64,000 nucleotides of DNA. Source: Rhizosphaericola mali. GTDB lineage: Bacteria; Bacteroidota; Bacteroidia; Chitinophagales; Chitinophagaceae. The first letter of the stretch is position 1; each line of letters begins with the position of its first letter. Positions 16,777-26,623 of the stretch are shown here, one piece after another. Below the pieces are notes generated by a model. The model was not told where the DNA came from and made no database searches. It saw nothing but the letters and a program-made list of their open reading frames with translations. Where the stretch lies: contig NZ_CP044016.1 in NCBI RefSeq assembly GCF_004337365.2, positions 1,674,001-1,738,000 on the forward strand. The letters are read 5' to 3'. A program made the translations under genes and the position numbers.

Positions 16777-17355
16777 ATGCCAAGGAATAAAGAATTTAAA
16801 TATGAAGATAAATTAGAAGCTGCTCGCAATTTATTTTGGGAGAAGGGATATCAAGCTACGACTATGAATGACTTGGTAAATACTCTAGAATTGAATAGAA
16901 GTAGCATTTATGATAGTTTTGGAAACAAGCATGAGCTATTTATAAAATGCCTTCATAACTATATAGCTGAGAAGAAAAAAAGTTACAAAATCTCTGCATC
17001 CAAAGCTAAATCTCCTTTGCTGGCTGCCATTCAAATTATAAAAGATATAGTTAAGACTATTTTTAGCGATTCCAAAACTTGTTTGGCAATTAATTCAACC
17101 TTTGAACTTTCTCGTATTGATAAAGAAGCAGGTAAATTGCTAAAAGACCAAGCGCTTAAATCTATTCAGCTATTCGAGCAACTGTTTAAAGAAGCTCAAG
17201 AAAAAGGAGAATTAGCTTCAGATAAAGATCCTAATCTAATTGCTTACTATGTTGTTACAAGCTTTGCTTCGCTTTGGAATGCTGATTTGCTTTTTAATGA
17301 TAAAAAAAGGTTGAATCAATTGACAAATTTTTTAATTGACACAATCAAAAACTAA
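16777..17355 (+). CDS. TetR/AcrR-family transcriptional regulator
   Basis: A 192-residue repressor. The N-terminal HTH (about residues 10-55) reads KLEAARNLFWEKGYQATTM and NDLVNTLELNRSSIYDSFGN, with the tyrosine-then-F/S pattern of TetR recognition helices. The remainder is an all-helical ligand domain of usual length. Its promoter holds an operator-like motif that also occurs twice before the SDR gene at 29402-30145, so it probably represses itself and that gene. It is not adjacent to the RND pump, so pump control is less likely. Confidence 0.9.
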   Translation: MPRNKEFKYEDKLEAARNLFWEKGYQATTMNDLVNTLELNRSSIYDSFGNKHELFIKCLHNYIAEKKKSYKISASKAKSPLLAAIQIIKDIVKTIFSDSKTCLAINSTFELSRIDKEAGKLLKDQALKSIQLFEQLFKEAQEKGELASDKDPNLIAYYVVTSFASLWNADLLFNDKKRLNQLTNFLIDTIKN

Positions 17356-17615
17356 TTTTTTTTCTCCAAATTCATAAGGTTAGATTTAATATAGGAAGCA
17401 ATTTTTACAGAAATAAAATTAAATTAATTATAGAAAAAAATGAATCCAAATAAGTGCTTAACTTACATTGATTGTTTGGGCTTGGATCGGCATCGTAAGT
17501 ACAGATGATGGCATCATTGGTTGATCTTATGGCAAAAGACCAAGTCCCTAACGCATTTGCCGTTTTTATTTCATTTAAATAATTTACTAATAAATCAAAA
17601 TAAAATTTTATCCCA

Positions 17616-17990
17616 TTATGGGGTAACGTGATCAACACCTTCATATTTTCTATGCTTTTTCGCCCAATTTTCTAATTGACGCCAAACTGGAATTAGCTCT
17701 CTAGCCACTGCTGTAAGTTCATAGTCTACTTTGGGTGGAACTTCTGCATAAACAGTTCGTTTCACAAATTCGTCTTTTTCTAGTTCTCTTAACTGTAGTG
17801 CCAGCATACGTTCTGTTATAGTAGGAATTTCTCTTTTGATTTCACTAAAACGTAATTTTCTTTTTTGTAGTTTAGATAAGATCATTAATTTCCATCTTCC
17901 TCCTACTTTATTTATTGCGTACAATAAATCACATTCCATTATTAATTTTTCATTCAACATATTTGTTGAGTTCTCTTTTCTTTTTGCCAT
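17616..17990 (-). CDS. HxlR-family winged-helix regulator
   Basis: A 124-residue HxlR/MarR-like regulator: CDLLYAINKVGGRWKLMIL (residues about 20-38) and LRFSEIKREIPTITERMLALQLREL (about 46-70) are the recognisable core, followed by the wing containing YELTAVARELIP. HxlR proteins bind as dimers to short palindromes. A perfect 16-bp palindrome lies two bases upstream of the start, and an MFS exporter gene is transcribed divergently. Self-regulation and control of that transporter are therefore likely. Confidence 0.9.
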   Translation of the reverse strand: MAKRKENSTNMLNEKLIMECDLLYAINKVGGRWKLMILSKLQKRKLRFSEIKREIPTITERMLALQLRELEKDEFVKRTVYAEVPPKVDYELTAVARELIPVWRQLENWAKKHRKYEGVDHVTP

Positions 17991-17992
17991 AG

Positions 17993-18008
17993 CTTACAAA
18001 TTTGTAAG
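17993..18008. promoter_or_regulatory. Perfect palindrome, probable HxlR operator
   Basis: cttacaaatttgtaag is a perfect 16-bp palindrome in the hxlR-MFS intergenic region, ending 2 bp from the HxlR start codon. A second, imperfect dyad (cacatttaattgtg) follows at about 18013-18026. Confidence 0.6.
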
Positions 18009-18054
18009 TACCTCACATTTAATTGTGTACTATCGGAATCATGTAAAGGTAAGG

Positions 18055-18062
18055 TATTTTTG
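18055..18062 (+). promoter_or_regulatory. Candidate -7 box of the MFS gene
   Basis: TATTTTTG matches TAnnTTTG and lies 26 bp before the MFS start codon. No good -33 TTTG is seen, as expected for a regulated promoter. Confidence 0.4.
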
Positions 18063-18088
18063 CATTTCACTAAAGTTGAAAAATAAAA

Positions 18089-19255
18089 ATGAATAAAAAA
18101 TTTGCATATGTTGGCGGACTTGGAATGTTAGCGGTTATTACCACCGAGTTTGGAATTATTGGAATATTGCCACAGATTGCCACATACTATAATATAGCAA
18201 TAGATAAAGCGGGTTATTTATTAAGTGTATTTGCCTTGATTATTGCACTAACTGGACCTATCATGACATTGGTAGCTTCTAAATATGATAGAAAGAAAGT
18301 AATGCTATTGTCTATATTCCTATTCATTGTAACAGGAGTTGTATCCTTTTTTCAACCACCATTTTGGTTATTGCTTATAGTTCGCATATTGCCAGCATTT
18401 CTTCAACCCGTATATATATCCACTGCGCTATCTGTAGCAGTAAGTGGGGCAGAAAATAAATATAAAAATGAGTTAATGAGCATTGTATTTAGTGGTATTG
18501 CTATAGCGATGGTCACCACCGTTCCGTTTGCAACTTGGTTAGCAAGTTTATACACTTGGAAGTATTCGTTTATAATTCAATCAATAGTGAGTATCCTCTC
18601 TTTCGTAATTATTTATAGCATTTTACCTTCGCTTCCAGTAAAAGTGAAAAAATCATTTTCTCATCATTTATCCATACTTAAAAATCCAATCTTTTTGGTG
18701 AGTACGATAATGAATATTTTTATGATAACCTCTTGGTTTTCTACCTATAGTTATTTTGCCGATTATTTGGGCAAGGCCAAAAATATGAGTAATACAATGA
18801 TAAGCTATATGCTTTTCTTATTTGGGATTATGGGTGTTTTTTCTGTAAGAATTGCAGGCAAAATGTTAAATAAAAATGTAACACAAACCACCCTTTTATT
18901 TCTTCTAGGAACAATACTTATTCCAATATTATTGTACTATTCCGGTGGAAATACCATTACAACTATCGTTGTGGTAGCTATTTGGGGCTTTTTATACACA
19001 CCTTCCTTTTTAAATGCATCTACGTATATGATTTCTTCTGTACCTAATCATTTAGAATTTGCAAATAGCCTTGCCACTTCTACTGGAAATCTTGGAGTTT
19101 CTTTAGGCACTATGATTGGCGGAGGGATCATTGTTTCAAAAGGTATTTCAAATGTACCATGGGTAGGATTGTTATTTGGTATTTTGGCTATAATAATGGT
19201 CTTCACCAGAGTGCTAATGGAAAGGAAATCTAAGAAAAAGCCCCGCTATGCTTAA
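18089..19255 (+). CDS. MFS transporter (drug/sugar exporter type)
   Basis: A 388-residue membrane protein with about 12 hydrophobic segments. The cytoplasmic loop between segments 2 and 3 contains SKYDRKKVMLLSIF, the MFS motif A region, and the overall pattern fits the AraJ/DHA1 12-helix exporter branch. It is divergent from an HxlR regulator, a common arrangement for efflux genes induced by a small toxic compound. The substrate cannot be inferred. Spacing to the RND adaptor gene is 99 bp. Confidence 0.88.
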   Translation: MNKKFAYVGGLGMLAVITTEFGIIGILPQIATYYNIAIDKAGYLLSVFALIIALTGPIMTLVASKYDRKKVMLLSIFLFIVTGVVSFFQPPFWLLLIVRILPAFLQPVYISTALSVAVSGAENKYKNELMSIVFSGIAIAMVTTVPFATWLASLYTWKYSFIIQSIVSILSFVIIYSILPSLPVKVKKSFSHHLSILKNPIFLVSTIMNIFMITSWFSTYSYFADYLGKAKNMSNTMISYMLFLFGIMGVFSVRIAGKMLNKNVTQTTLLFLLGTILIPILLYYSGGNTITTIVVVAIWGFLYTPSFLNASTYMISSVPNHLEFANSLATSTGNLGVSLGTMIGGGIIVSKGISNVPWVGLLFGILAIIMVFTRVLMERKSKKKPRYA

Positions 19256-19354
19256 TTTACAATTGTACAAATCATCGACCTTAATGCGTCAAAAAAGTAT
19301 AAATAAATACCTCTATTCAGTGTTTCCAATTTCACAATATAAAATTGTTATTTC

Positions 19355-20530
19355 ATGTCATCGACATCCGTTTTTAAATCAGAAAAATTCTTATTAAGTG
19401 CGCTTCTTTCGCTAGCAATTTTCCAATATGGTTGTAGCAGTACAGAGGCTTCCAATACAGCAGCAGCACCTGCTCCAGAACTTCCCGTTTTCACACTTTC
19501 AAATACGAGCAATACTGTTTATCAAGAAATTCCCGCTTCTTTAGAAGGAAAAACAAATGTGGAAATACGTCCACAAGTGGAAGGTTTTTTAGATAAAATA
19601 TATGTGGAAGAAGGTGCGTATGTCCACGAAAGACAACCTTTGTTTCATATCGATCCACGCGTTTATAGTCAACAATTACAAAATTCTAATTCCGCACTTG
19701 CCGCAGCGAAAGCAAGTATGGCAAAAGCTAAATTAGAGATGGAAAGATTGTCTCCATTAGTGGATGCGAAAGTTATTTCGCCCGTGCAACTACAAACAGC
19801 ACAACAAGAGTATGCCAATGCTAAAGCCTTGGTAGCACAGGCTTCCGCAGGTGTTGGCAATGCAAATATCAATGTCGGATATACAACTATAAAAGCGCCA
19901 GTGAGCGGTTATATAGGTCGTATTCCATACAAACAAGGGAGTTTGGTTTCTCAAACTATATCACAACCTTTGACTATAGTTTCTGATGTACAAGAGATGT
20001 ATGCTTATTTTTCTTTGAGTGAACCTGATTTTATTGCTTTCAAAAATAAATATGCGGGAAATACTTTAGAAGAAAAGGTACGAAATGTGCCCGCAGTGGA
20101 GCTTATTATGCCTGATAATAGTGTATATCCTCAAAAAGGAAAAGTTAGTTTGGTTGAAGGTCAGTTTGACAAAACCGTTGGTGCTATTACGTTACGAGCT
20201 ACTTTCCCAAATAATGGAGGAATGCTGCGCACTGGAAACACTGCGAAAATCAGACTTCCAGAAACTTTAAATGGAATGATACTCGTACCACAAGAATCTA
20301 CATTTGAAATTCAAGACAAAGTATTTGTATTTGCAGTAGGCGATAGTAACAAAGTAGAAAGCCGTCCGATTACGGTTTCGGGGCAAACCGCACATTATTA
20401 TTTCGTTTCCAAAGGTGTGAATCCAGGTGAGAAAATTGTGTATGTCGGTTCGGGGAATCTCCACGATGGCGTACAGATCAAGCCTTTGCCATTTGCATCT
20501 GATAGTTTGATCAAAGCAAGACCACAATAG
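19355..20530 (+). CDS. RND efflux periplasmic adaptor lipoprotein (AcrA/MexA family)
   Basis: A 391-residue membrane fusion protein. The N-terminus is a lipoprotein signal with lipobox FQYGC (Cys at about 27), then a beta-barrel/lipoyl segment with EIRPQVEGFLDKIYVEEGAYV, an alanine-rich coiled-coil hairpin (about 100-165, NSALAAAKASMAKAK), the return lipoyl strand YTTIKAPVSGYIGRI, and a membrane-proximal domain. It bridges the inner-membrane pump and outer-membrane channel encoded next, and is first in that three-gene operon. Confidence 0.93.
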   Translation: MSSTSVFKSEKFLLSALLSLAIFQYGCSSTEASNTAAAPAPELPVFTLSNTSNTVYQEIPASLEGKTNVEIRPQVEGFLDKIYVEEGAYVHERQPLFHIDPRVYSQQLQNSNSALAAAKASMAKAKLEMERLSPLVDAKVISPVQLQTAQQEYANAKALVAQASAGVGNANINVGYTTIKAPVSGYIGRIPYKQGSLVSQTISQPLTIVSDVQEMYAYFSLSEPDFIAFKNKYAGNTLEEKVRNVPAVELIMPDNSVYPQKGKVSLVEGQFDKTVGAITLRATFPNNGGMLRTGNTAKIRLPETLNGMILVPQESTFEIQDKVFVFAVGDSNKVESRPITVSGQTAHYYFVSKGVNPGEKIVYVGSGNLHDGVQIKPLPFASDSLIKARPQ

Positions 20531-20627
20531 TTAAGCTATAAATATATAGTCTAAAAAAGAAAATCATTTTATAGTTATCTCCTTTTTAATGCGAGGCAAA
20601 ACCTCGTACAAGTAAACTCATTCTCTT

Positions 20628-23600
20628 ATGTTAAAAAGATTTATAGAAAGACCGGTCCTTTCGACCGTCATTTCCATCCTTTTGCTCTTGCTCGGCGCAT
20701 TGGCATTATTCAATTTACCCATCAATCTGTTTCCAGATATCGCGCCACCAAGTGTGCAAGTTACAGCATCTTATCCAGGAGCCAACTCTGAAGTCGTTGC
20801 GCGTTCTGTTGCCACGCCGATAGAAGAAGCGGTGAATGGTGTGGAAAATATGACGTACATGACTTCCAACTCCAGTAATGATGGGAGCATGACTTTGACG
20901 GTATTTTTCAAACAAGGAACAGATCCTGATATTGCGGCGGTGAACGTTCAAAATAGAGTTTCCAAAGCTAATAGTCAGATTCCGCAAGAGGTAATACAGG
21001 CGGGGATTACAACTCAGAAAGTACAAAACAGTATGATTTTGTTTATGGGATTATCAAGCGATGATAGTACCAAATACGATGAATTGTTTTTGCAGAATTA
21101 TATGAAAATTAATATTATTCCGCAGATCCAACGTATTACAGGGGTTGCACAAGCGCAGGTTTTTGGATCTCAAGATTATAGTATGCGTATTTGGCTAAAA
21201 CCTGATAGATTGACAGCTAATAATTTATCTCCGCAAGAGGTTACTAAGGCAATTCAAGATCAAAGTTTAGATGCAGCACCAGGTCGATTTGGACAGAATA
21301 GCCCAGAAACATACGAGTACATTCTCAAATACAAAGGCAAATTCAACAAACCTGAGCAATATGAAAATATCGTTATTAAAGCAAATGCAGATGGTTCGAT
21401 GCTTCATTTGAAAGATGTAGCACGAGTGCAGTTTGGTTCATATAACTATAGTACAAGTGCTAGAATGAATGGGCAATCAGTTGCAGGTTTTTCCATCTTA
21501 CAAACCGCAGGTTCTAATGCAAATGATATCATTACAGAAATCGAAAGTCTTGAAAAGGAATTTACACCATTACTACCTAAAGGTGTAAAAGTATTTAAAC
21601 TGTATAATTCTAAAGATTTTCTTCACGCTTCCATAGACCAGGTTAAAGAAACATTAATTATTGCGTTTATATTGGTATTCATCGTCGTGTTTGTGTTTTT
21701 GCAAGATTTTCGTTCGACTTTAATTCCCGCTATTGCAGTACCTGTGGCGATTGTGGGTACTTTTTTCTTCCTACAATTATTTGGTTTTACCATAAATCTT
21801 TTGACACTTTTTGCCTTGGTTTTAGCAATTGGTATTGTGGTGGATGATGCCATCGTTGTGGTCGAAGCCGTGCACGCTAAAATGGAACAAACGCACAAAC
21901 CGGTGAAAGAAGCAACGATAGAATCGATGAATGAAATTTCTGGAGCCATTGTTTCTATTACTTTGGTAATGGCGGCGGTATTTGTTCCAGTTGGATTTAT
22001 GAAAGGTCCTGCAGGTGTGTTTTATCGACAATTTGCATTTACGTTAGCGATTGCGATTATCATTTCTGCAATTAATGCCTTGACCTTGAGTCCAGCGTTG
22101 TGTGCTATTTTCTTGAAAAATATACACGGAGAAGAACTCGATCAACAAAAATTAACTTTCAAACAACGCTTTTTTAAAGCATTCAATTTCGGCTTTGAAA
22201 AATTGACCAATAGATACGTAAAAAACCTACGTTTTCTAACAAAACACAAATGGGTAGCGATAAGTTTTCTTGCATTAATCTCTGTTTTTTGTGTAGTTTT
22301 AATTAAACGCGCACCAACTGGTTTTATTCCAAATGAAGATCAAGGATTTATAGTTTACGCGTCTAACACTCCTCCCGGAAGTTCAAGAAATAGAACAAAC
22401 AAAGCTACAAGGGAATTAGAATCGATTATAAACAAAGACTCTTCCGTACATAAACATTGGGTTACAGATGGTTTAAATCTTATAAGTAATGCAAGCGCGG
22501 CTCCTTATGCAGCAGGTTTTATTCAGTTGAATCCTTTAGGTAGCCGGGGCTCTATTGACGATCCAGACAAACTTCTAGTGAAATTGACTCAAAAAACATC
22601 ACAAGTAAAAGATGCAAGTACATTCTTTTTTTCTTTCCCTACGATACAGGGTTTTGGTAATGTGAGTGGATTTGAATGTATGTTGCAAGATCGTGGTAAT
22701 GGATCTTTGGAAAATTTAGGTAGCACAACACAGCATTTTTTGACTGAATTGATGAAACGTAAAGAAATTGCATTTGCATTTACCACATTTGCCGCAGGAA
22801 ATCCACAGTATAATATCAATGTAGATTTTGAAAAAGCTAAACAACTTGGTGTTTCTATTAGTGAATTGATGCAGACTTTGCAAGTCTATTATGGAAGTAG
22901 TTTTGTTTCTGATTTCAATCGTTTCGGTAAATACTATAGAGTAATGGCGCAGGCTGATATTCAGGACAGAACCAACATACACTCCCTAGATGATATTTTT
23001 GTAAAAAATAATTTAGATGAAATGGTTCCGGTAAAAACGATTGTTACTTTACAAAAAACTTTTGGACCAGAAACCGTAACTAGAAACAATTTGTTCAATG
23101 CAGTGACGATTAATGGCACCCCAAATCCTGGCTATAGTACAGGTGATGCAATTAGAGCTTTTGAAGAAACAGCGAAACAAGTTTTACCTCGTGGATATTC
23201 GTACGAATGGACGGGAATCACTCGTGAAGAAAAAGCCACAGGAGGACAAACATCCTTTATATTCTTGTTGAGTGTGATATTTGTATTCTTCTTATTAGCG
23301 GCGCAATACGAAAGTTACATTTTACCATTCGCCATAGTATTGACGATTCCTACAGGTATTTTCGGTGTATTTGCATTTACTGGTTTAGCAGGAATTGAAA
23401 ACAATATTTACGTTCAAGTCGGACTCATCATGTTGATTGGTCTATTGGCAAAAAATGCGATTTTGATTGTAGAATATGCCGTCCAAAGACGTAAAAATGG
23501 AATGGGTTTAGTGGACTCCGCGTTAGAAGCATCCAGATTAAGATTGCGTCCTATTTTGATGACATCATTAGCGTTTATAGTTGGTATGTTGCCGCTCGTA

Positions 23601-23792
23601 TGGGCACACGGTGCATCAGCAAAAGGAAACCATTCTATCGGAATGAGTACGGTCGGCGGAATGGTTACAGGCGTATTATTTGGAATATTTATCATTCCCG
23701 TACTATATATCATTTTCCAATATTTACAAGAAAAAGTAAGTGGCAAAAATGTATCAACCATTCCTGCGGAATCAACGTCCAACCATCAATAA
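20628..23792 (+). CDS. RND efflux pump, inner-membrane permease (AcrB/MexB, HAE1 type)
   Basis: A 1054-residue resistance-nodulation-division pump of full family length. It starts MLKRFIERPVLSTVISILL, the canonical first helix, and has the two large periplasmic loops and 12 membrane helices. The proton-relay aspartates are in helix 4 (GIVVDDAIVVVEAV), and the helix 10 lysine is in LIGLLAKNAILIVEY. It uses the proton gradient to drive export of hydrophobic or amphipathic compounds. It is flanked by its adaptor and outer-membrane genes, 97 and 18 bp away, making a complete tripartite operon. Confidence 0.96.
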   Translation: MLKRFIERPVLSTVISILLLLLGALALFNLPINLFPDIAPPSVQVTASYPGANSEVVARSVATPIEEAVNGVENMTYMTSNSSNDGSMTLTVFFKQGTDPDIAAVNVQNRVSKANSQIPQEVIQAGITTQKVQNSMILFMGLSSDDSTKYDELFLQNYMKINIIPQIQRITGVAQAQVFGSQDYSMRIWLKPDRLTANNLSPQEVTKAIQDQSLDAAPGRFGQNSPETYEYILKYKGKFNKPEQYENIVIKANADGSMLHLKDVARVQFGSYNYSTSARMNGQSVAGFSILQTAGSNANDIITEIESLEKEFTPLLPKGVKVFKLYNSKDFLHASIDQVKETLIIAFILVFIVVFVFLQDFRSTLIPAIAVPVAIVGTFFFLQLFGFTINLLTLFALVLAIGIVVDDAIVVVEAVHAKMEQTHKPVKEATIESMNEISGAIVSITLVMAAVFVPVGFMKGPAGVFYRQFAFTLAIAIIISAINALTLSPALCAIFLKNIHGEELDQQKLTFKQRFFKAFNFGFEKLTNRYVKNLRFLTKHKWVAISFLALISVFCVVLIKRAPTGFIPNEDQGFIVYASNTPPGSSRNRTNKATRELESIINKDSSVHKHWVTDGLNLISNASAAPYAAGFIQLNPLGSRGSIDDPDKLLVKLTQKTSQVKDASTFFFSFPTIQGFGNVSGFECMLQDRGNGSLENLGSTTQHFLTELMKRKEIAFAFTTFAAGNPQYNINVDFEKAKQLGVSISELMQTLQVYYGSSFVSDFNRFGKYYRVMAQADIQDRTNIHSLDDIFVKNNLDEMVPVKTIVTLQKTFGPETVTRNNLFNAVTINGTPNPGYSTGDAIRAFEETAKQVLPRGYSYEWTGITREEKATGGQTSFIFLLSVIFVFFLLAAQYESYILPFAIVLTIPTGIFGVFAFTGLAGIENNIYVQVGLIMLIGLLAKNAILIVEYAVQRRKNGMGLVDSALEASRLRLRPILMTSLAFIVGMLPLVWAHGASAKGNHSIGMSTVGGMVTGVLFGIFIIPVLYIIFQYLQEKVSGKNVSTIPAESTSNHQ

Positions 23793-23810
23793 TCCACAAC
23801 TATAGTTTAC

Positions 23811-25232
23811 ATGACAAATCATAAAATAATCTTAGGAATATTCATAGTTGCAGCATTATTAGCTGCTTCTTGTAAAACAGGAAAGTTGCCTCTGTCGGAG
23901 GCTGCACCTGTAGAAAATGCCTATTTCAGAAAAATAAAAACAACCTCCGACACGGGCAATATTGCAGACTTAGAATGGCGTCAATATTTTAGAGATACAA
24001 CCTTGCAAAACCTAATCGCAAAAGGCATTGCCAACAATTATGATATGCAATTGGCATTGAAAAAAATTGCCGCTTCGCATGCAACTTTAAATCAAGCCAA
24101 ACTATTGCAATTACCAACTTTGAGTTTTGGTGTGACGAGCCAATCCTCCACACCATCCAAAAATAGTTTGAACGGAATTAGTTTGAGTAGTTTTTTAGGA
24201 CAAAAGCATATTGAAGATTATAATGCAGCATTTAACCTTGGTTGGGAAGCGGATATTTGGGGCAAATTAAGATTGCGAAAAGACGTTGCTTTAACGGAGT
24301 ATTTACAAATGTATGAAGCGCAAAAAGTTATCCAAACGCAGATTGTAGCTTCTATTGCAGAAGGTTATTACAATCTATTAATGTTGGATGCACAAATGAA
24401 GATTACGCAAAGTAATTTGGCATTAAGTGATACAACATTGAACATAACAAAATTACAGTGGACTGCTGGACTGGCAACGAATCTCGCAGTACAACAAGCA
24501 ACGGCGCAGAAGCAATCTGTTGCAGTTCTAATTCCTAAATTGAAACAAGATATTGCATTGCAAGAAAATGCCTTGAGTATTTTGATTGGAGAAATGCCCA
24601 AAAACATTTTGCGAAATAGACAATTGGCGGATATCTCTATCCCAACGTCCTTAGACGCGGGCGTTCCCGCCGATTTGGTGAGTCGTCGCCCAGACGTGCG
24701 GAACCAGGAATTGAACTTGAGAATTGCCAATGCGCAAATTGGAATCGCACAGGCAGAAATGTATCCTAGTTTGACCATTAGTGCCAATGGTGGACTTAAC
24801 TCCTTCAAAGCAAGTAATTGGTTTGAGATGCCAGCATCCTTATTTGGCAATATATTAGGTGGTTTAACGCAACCATTATTCCAAAGAGGAACGCTAGCAA
24901 CAAATTTGAAATTAGCGAAAAATCAACGCGAACAAAATGTATTGAAATTTAGACAAACTGTGTTGAATGCTGTTGGCGAAGTTTCAGACGCTTTAGTACA
25001 AATTGATCAATTGAAAAATCAATTTGCAAGTGAGACTGAGCAAGTAAAAACATTACAATCTGCTATCCATAATGCGCAACTATTGTTCAGAAGTGGATTA
25101 GCCAATTATTTGGAAGTCATCACAGCACAAGGCGATGCGTTGCAAGCAGAACTCAATCTTTCCTCCATTAAACGCCAGCAGTTAAGTGCATCTGTTACAT
25201 TATATCGCTCACTTGGTGGCGGTTGGAAATAA
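23811..25232 (+). CDS. RND outer-membrane factor lipoprotein (TolC/OprM family)
   Basis: A 473-residue outer-membrane efflux channel with a lipoprotein signal (lipobox AASC, Cys at about 21). Two OEP repeats are visible, each with long amphipathic helices; the second opens with the PADLVSRRPDVRNQELNLR motif that is diagnostic of the NodT/OprM group. The C-terminal part has SSIKRQQLSASVTLYRSLGGGW, the usual end. It completes the tripartite pump and is last in the operon. Confidence 0.94.
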   Translation: MTNHKIILGIFIVAALLAASCKTGKLPLSEAAPVENAYFRKIKTTSDTGNIADLEWRQYFRDTTLQNLIAKGIANNYDMQLALKKIAASHATLNQAKLLQLPTLSFGVTSQSSTPSKNSLNGISLSSFLGQKHIEDYNAAFNLGWEADIWGKLRLRKDVALTEYLQMYEAQKVIQTQIVASIAEGYYNLLMLDAQMKITQSNLALSDTTLNITKLQWTAGLATNLAVQQATAQKQSVAVLIPKLKQDIALQENALSILIGEMPKNILRNRQLADISIPTSLDAGVPADLVSRRPDVRNQELNLRIANAQIGIAQAEMYPSLTISANGGLNSFKASNWFEMPASLFGNILGGLTQPLFQRGTLATNLKLAKNQREQNVLKFRQTVLNAVGEVSDALVQIDQLKNQFASETEQVKTLQSAIHNAQLLFRSGLANYLEVITAQGDALQAELNLSSIKRQQLSASVTLYRSLGGGWK

Positions 25233-25412
25233 GCAATTAAATATTAAATTGGGAAATGGTGAAATATGCGGCGCTCCTTTCTAGGAAGGCCGATTTTAAT
25301 AATTTATCTAAGTTCAAAAATTGTGATTTTATCAACTATTTGAAATTAATATTTTACCTATCTTGTACACAGTTAATTAATTAATATAGTAAAATATTAA
25401 AAATTAATATAC

Positions 25413-26351
25413 ATGAAAAATAAAATAAATGTGGCCGTACTTGACGACTATCAAAATGTTTCTCGGTTGTTTGCAGACTGGTCTGATATAGAAGACCAAA
25501 TCAATTTGACCGTATTTAATAAACATATTCAAGATATGGAAGAACTCATCAAAATACTGCTTCCTTTTGAAATAATTTCTGTAATGCGTGAACGGACGCC
25601 ATTAACAAATGATATTTTAAATCAATTACCTAATTTAAAATTGATTATTTCAACAGGCGCAAGAAATGCATCGATTGATTTAGAAGCAGCGTCCAAACTG
25701 GGAATTGAGATACGCAATACAGGATACGTAGCTAATGGAGCGCCAGAACTCACTTGGGCTTTGCTAATGGCAGTAGCAAGAAAGATTCCTCAAGAGAATA
25801 ACAATGTTCAAAATGGAAAATGGCAAACAACTATAGGAACAGATTTGGCGGGCAAAACTATTGGCATCGTTGGTCTTGGAAATATTGGAGCCAAAATAGC
25901 CGCTTATGCTAAAGCATTTGATATGAATGTAATTGCTTGGAGCGAACATCTGACAGCAGAGGAAGCCTCAAGTAAAAGCGCCAAATTAGTGAACAAGAAT
26001 GAACTATTTGCTACGGCTGATTTCGTTACTTTACATTTGGTCTTGAGCGATAGGTCTAGAGGAATTGTTGGAAAGAATGAACTAGAATCAATGAAGCCAT
26101 CAGCTTATTTGATTAACACATCCAGAGGACCTTTGATTGACGAAAATGCACTTATAGAAGTACTTACTCATAATAAAATTGCTGGTGCAGCTATTGATGT
26201 TTTTGAGCAAGAGCCGTTATCTTCAACAGATTCGTTTCGGAAAGTCAATAATCTTGTTGCAACGCCACATATTGGTTATGTGACAGAGAATACTTATCGG
26301 GTATTTTATACAGATGTTGTAAAGGAAATTAAGGAGTGGATAGTTAAATAA
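25413..26351 (+). CDS. D-2-hydroxyacid dehydrogenase family protein
   Basis: A 312-residue NAD-dependent D-isomer 2-hydroxyacid dehydrogenase. The dinucleotide-binding GLGNIG motif is near residue 150, the catalytic Arg is in LINTSRGPLID near 232, the Glu is in FEQEPL, and the His is in TPHIGYV near 288. Such enzymes reduce 2-oxoacids or act as phosphoglycerate dehydrogenase; the first half begins VAVLDDYQ, common in a less-characterised subgroup found next to regulators. It stands alone; no substrate can be assigned. Confidence 0.9.
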   Translation: MKNKINVAVLDDYQNVSRLFADWSDIEDQINLTVFNKHIQDMEELIKILLPFEIISVMRERTPLTNDILNQLPNLKLIISTGARNASIDLEAASKLGIEIRNTGYVANGAPELTWALLMAVARKIPQENNNVQNGKWQTTIGTDLAGKTIGIVGLGNIGAKIAAYAKAFDMNVIAWSEHLTAEEASSKSAKLVNKNELFATADFVTLHLVLSDRSRGIVGKNELESMKPSAYLINTSRGPLIDENALIEVLTHNKIAGAAIDVFEQEPLSSTDSFRKVNNLVATPHIGYVTENTYRVFYTDVVKEIKEWIVK

Positions 26352-26552
26352 AATACTCGCTAGTGAACATATATTCATCTTTATATTTTCCTTGAATGTT
26401 CAATGAAAACGCTTTATAAATTACTAACTTTTCGTTTCTTAAATTGTTTGTTACAATAATTCTGGTGTATTTATTATGTAAACCACAACTCATCTTTGGA
26501 ATTACTTAAACGCATTTCTACTATTCAAGTAATATGCAATATAAAAATTGAT

Positions 26553-26583
26553 AAGGCCGCCAATTTACTACGGGCGACCTTCA
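26553..26583. terminator. Probable bidirectional terminator
   Basis: aaggccgcc (26553-26561) pairs with gggcgacctt (26572-26581) with one mismatch. It sits between convergent genes, and on the minus strand it is followed by a T-rich stretch. Confidence 0.45.
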
Positions 26584-26623
26584 TTTACTTAGTAAAAATT
26601 TTGAGTTACTTTACCATGGCTTG

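Noticed and set aside
17405-17644. 79-codon minus-strand frame overlapping the 3' end of the HxlR gene
   Set aside because: The first part reads through HxlR codons in another frame and I see no known family. The segment GTWSFAIRSTNDAIICTY looks protein-like, so a decayed gene in 17356-17615 cannot be excluded, but it is not supportable as a CDS.
20715-24850. Several long antisense frames within the RND pump and channel genes
   Set aside because: They are antisense shadows of strongly coding genes and match nothing recognisable.
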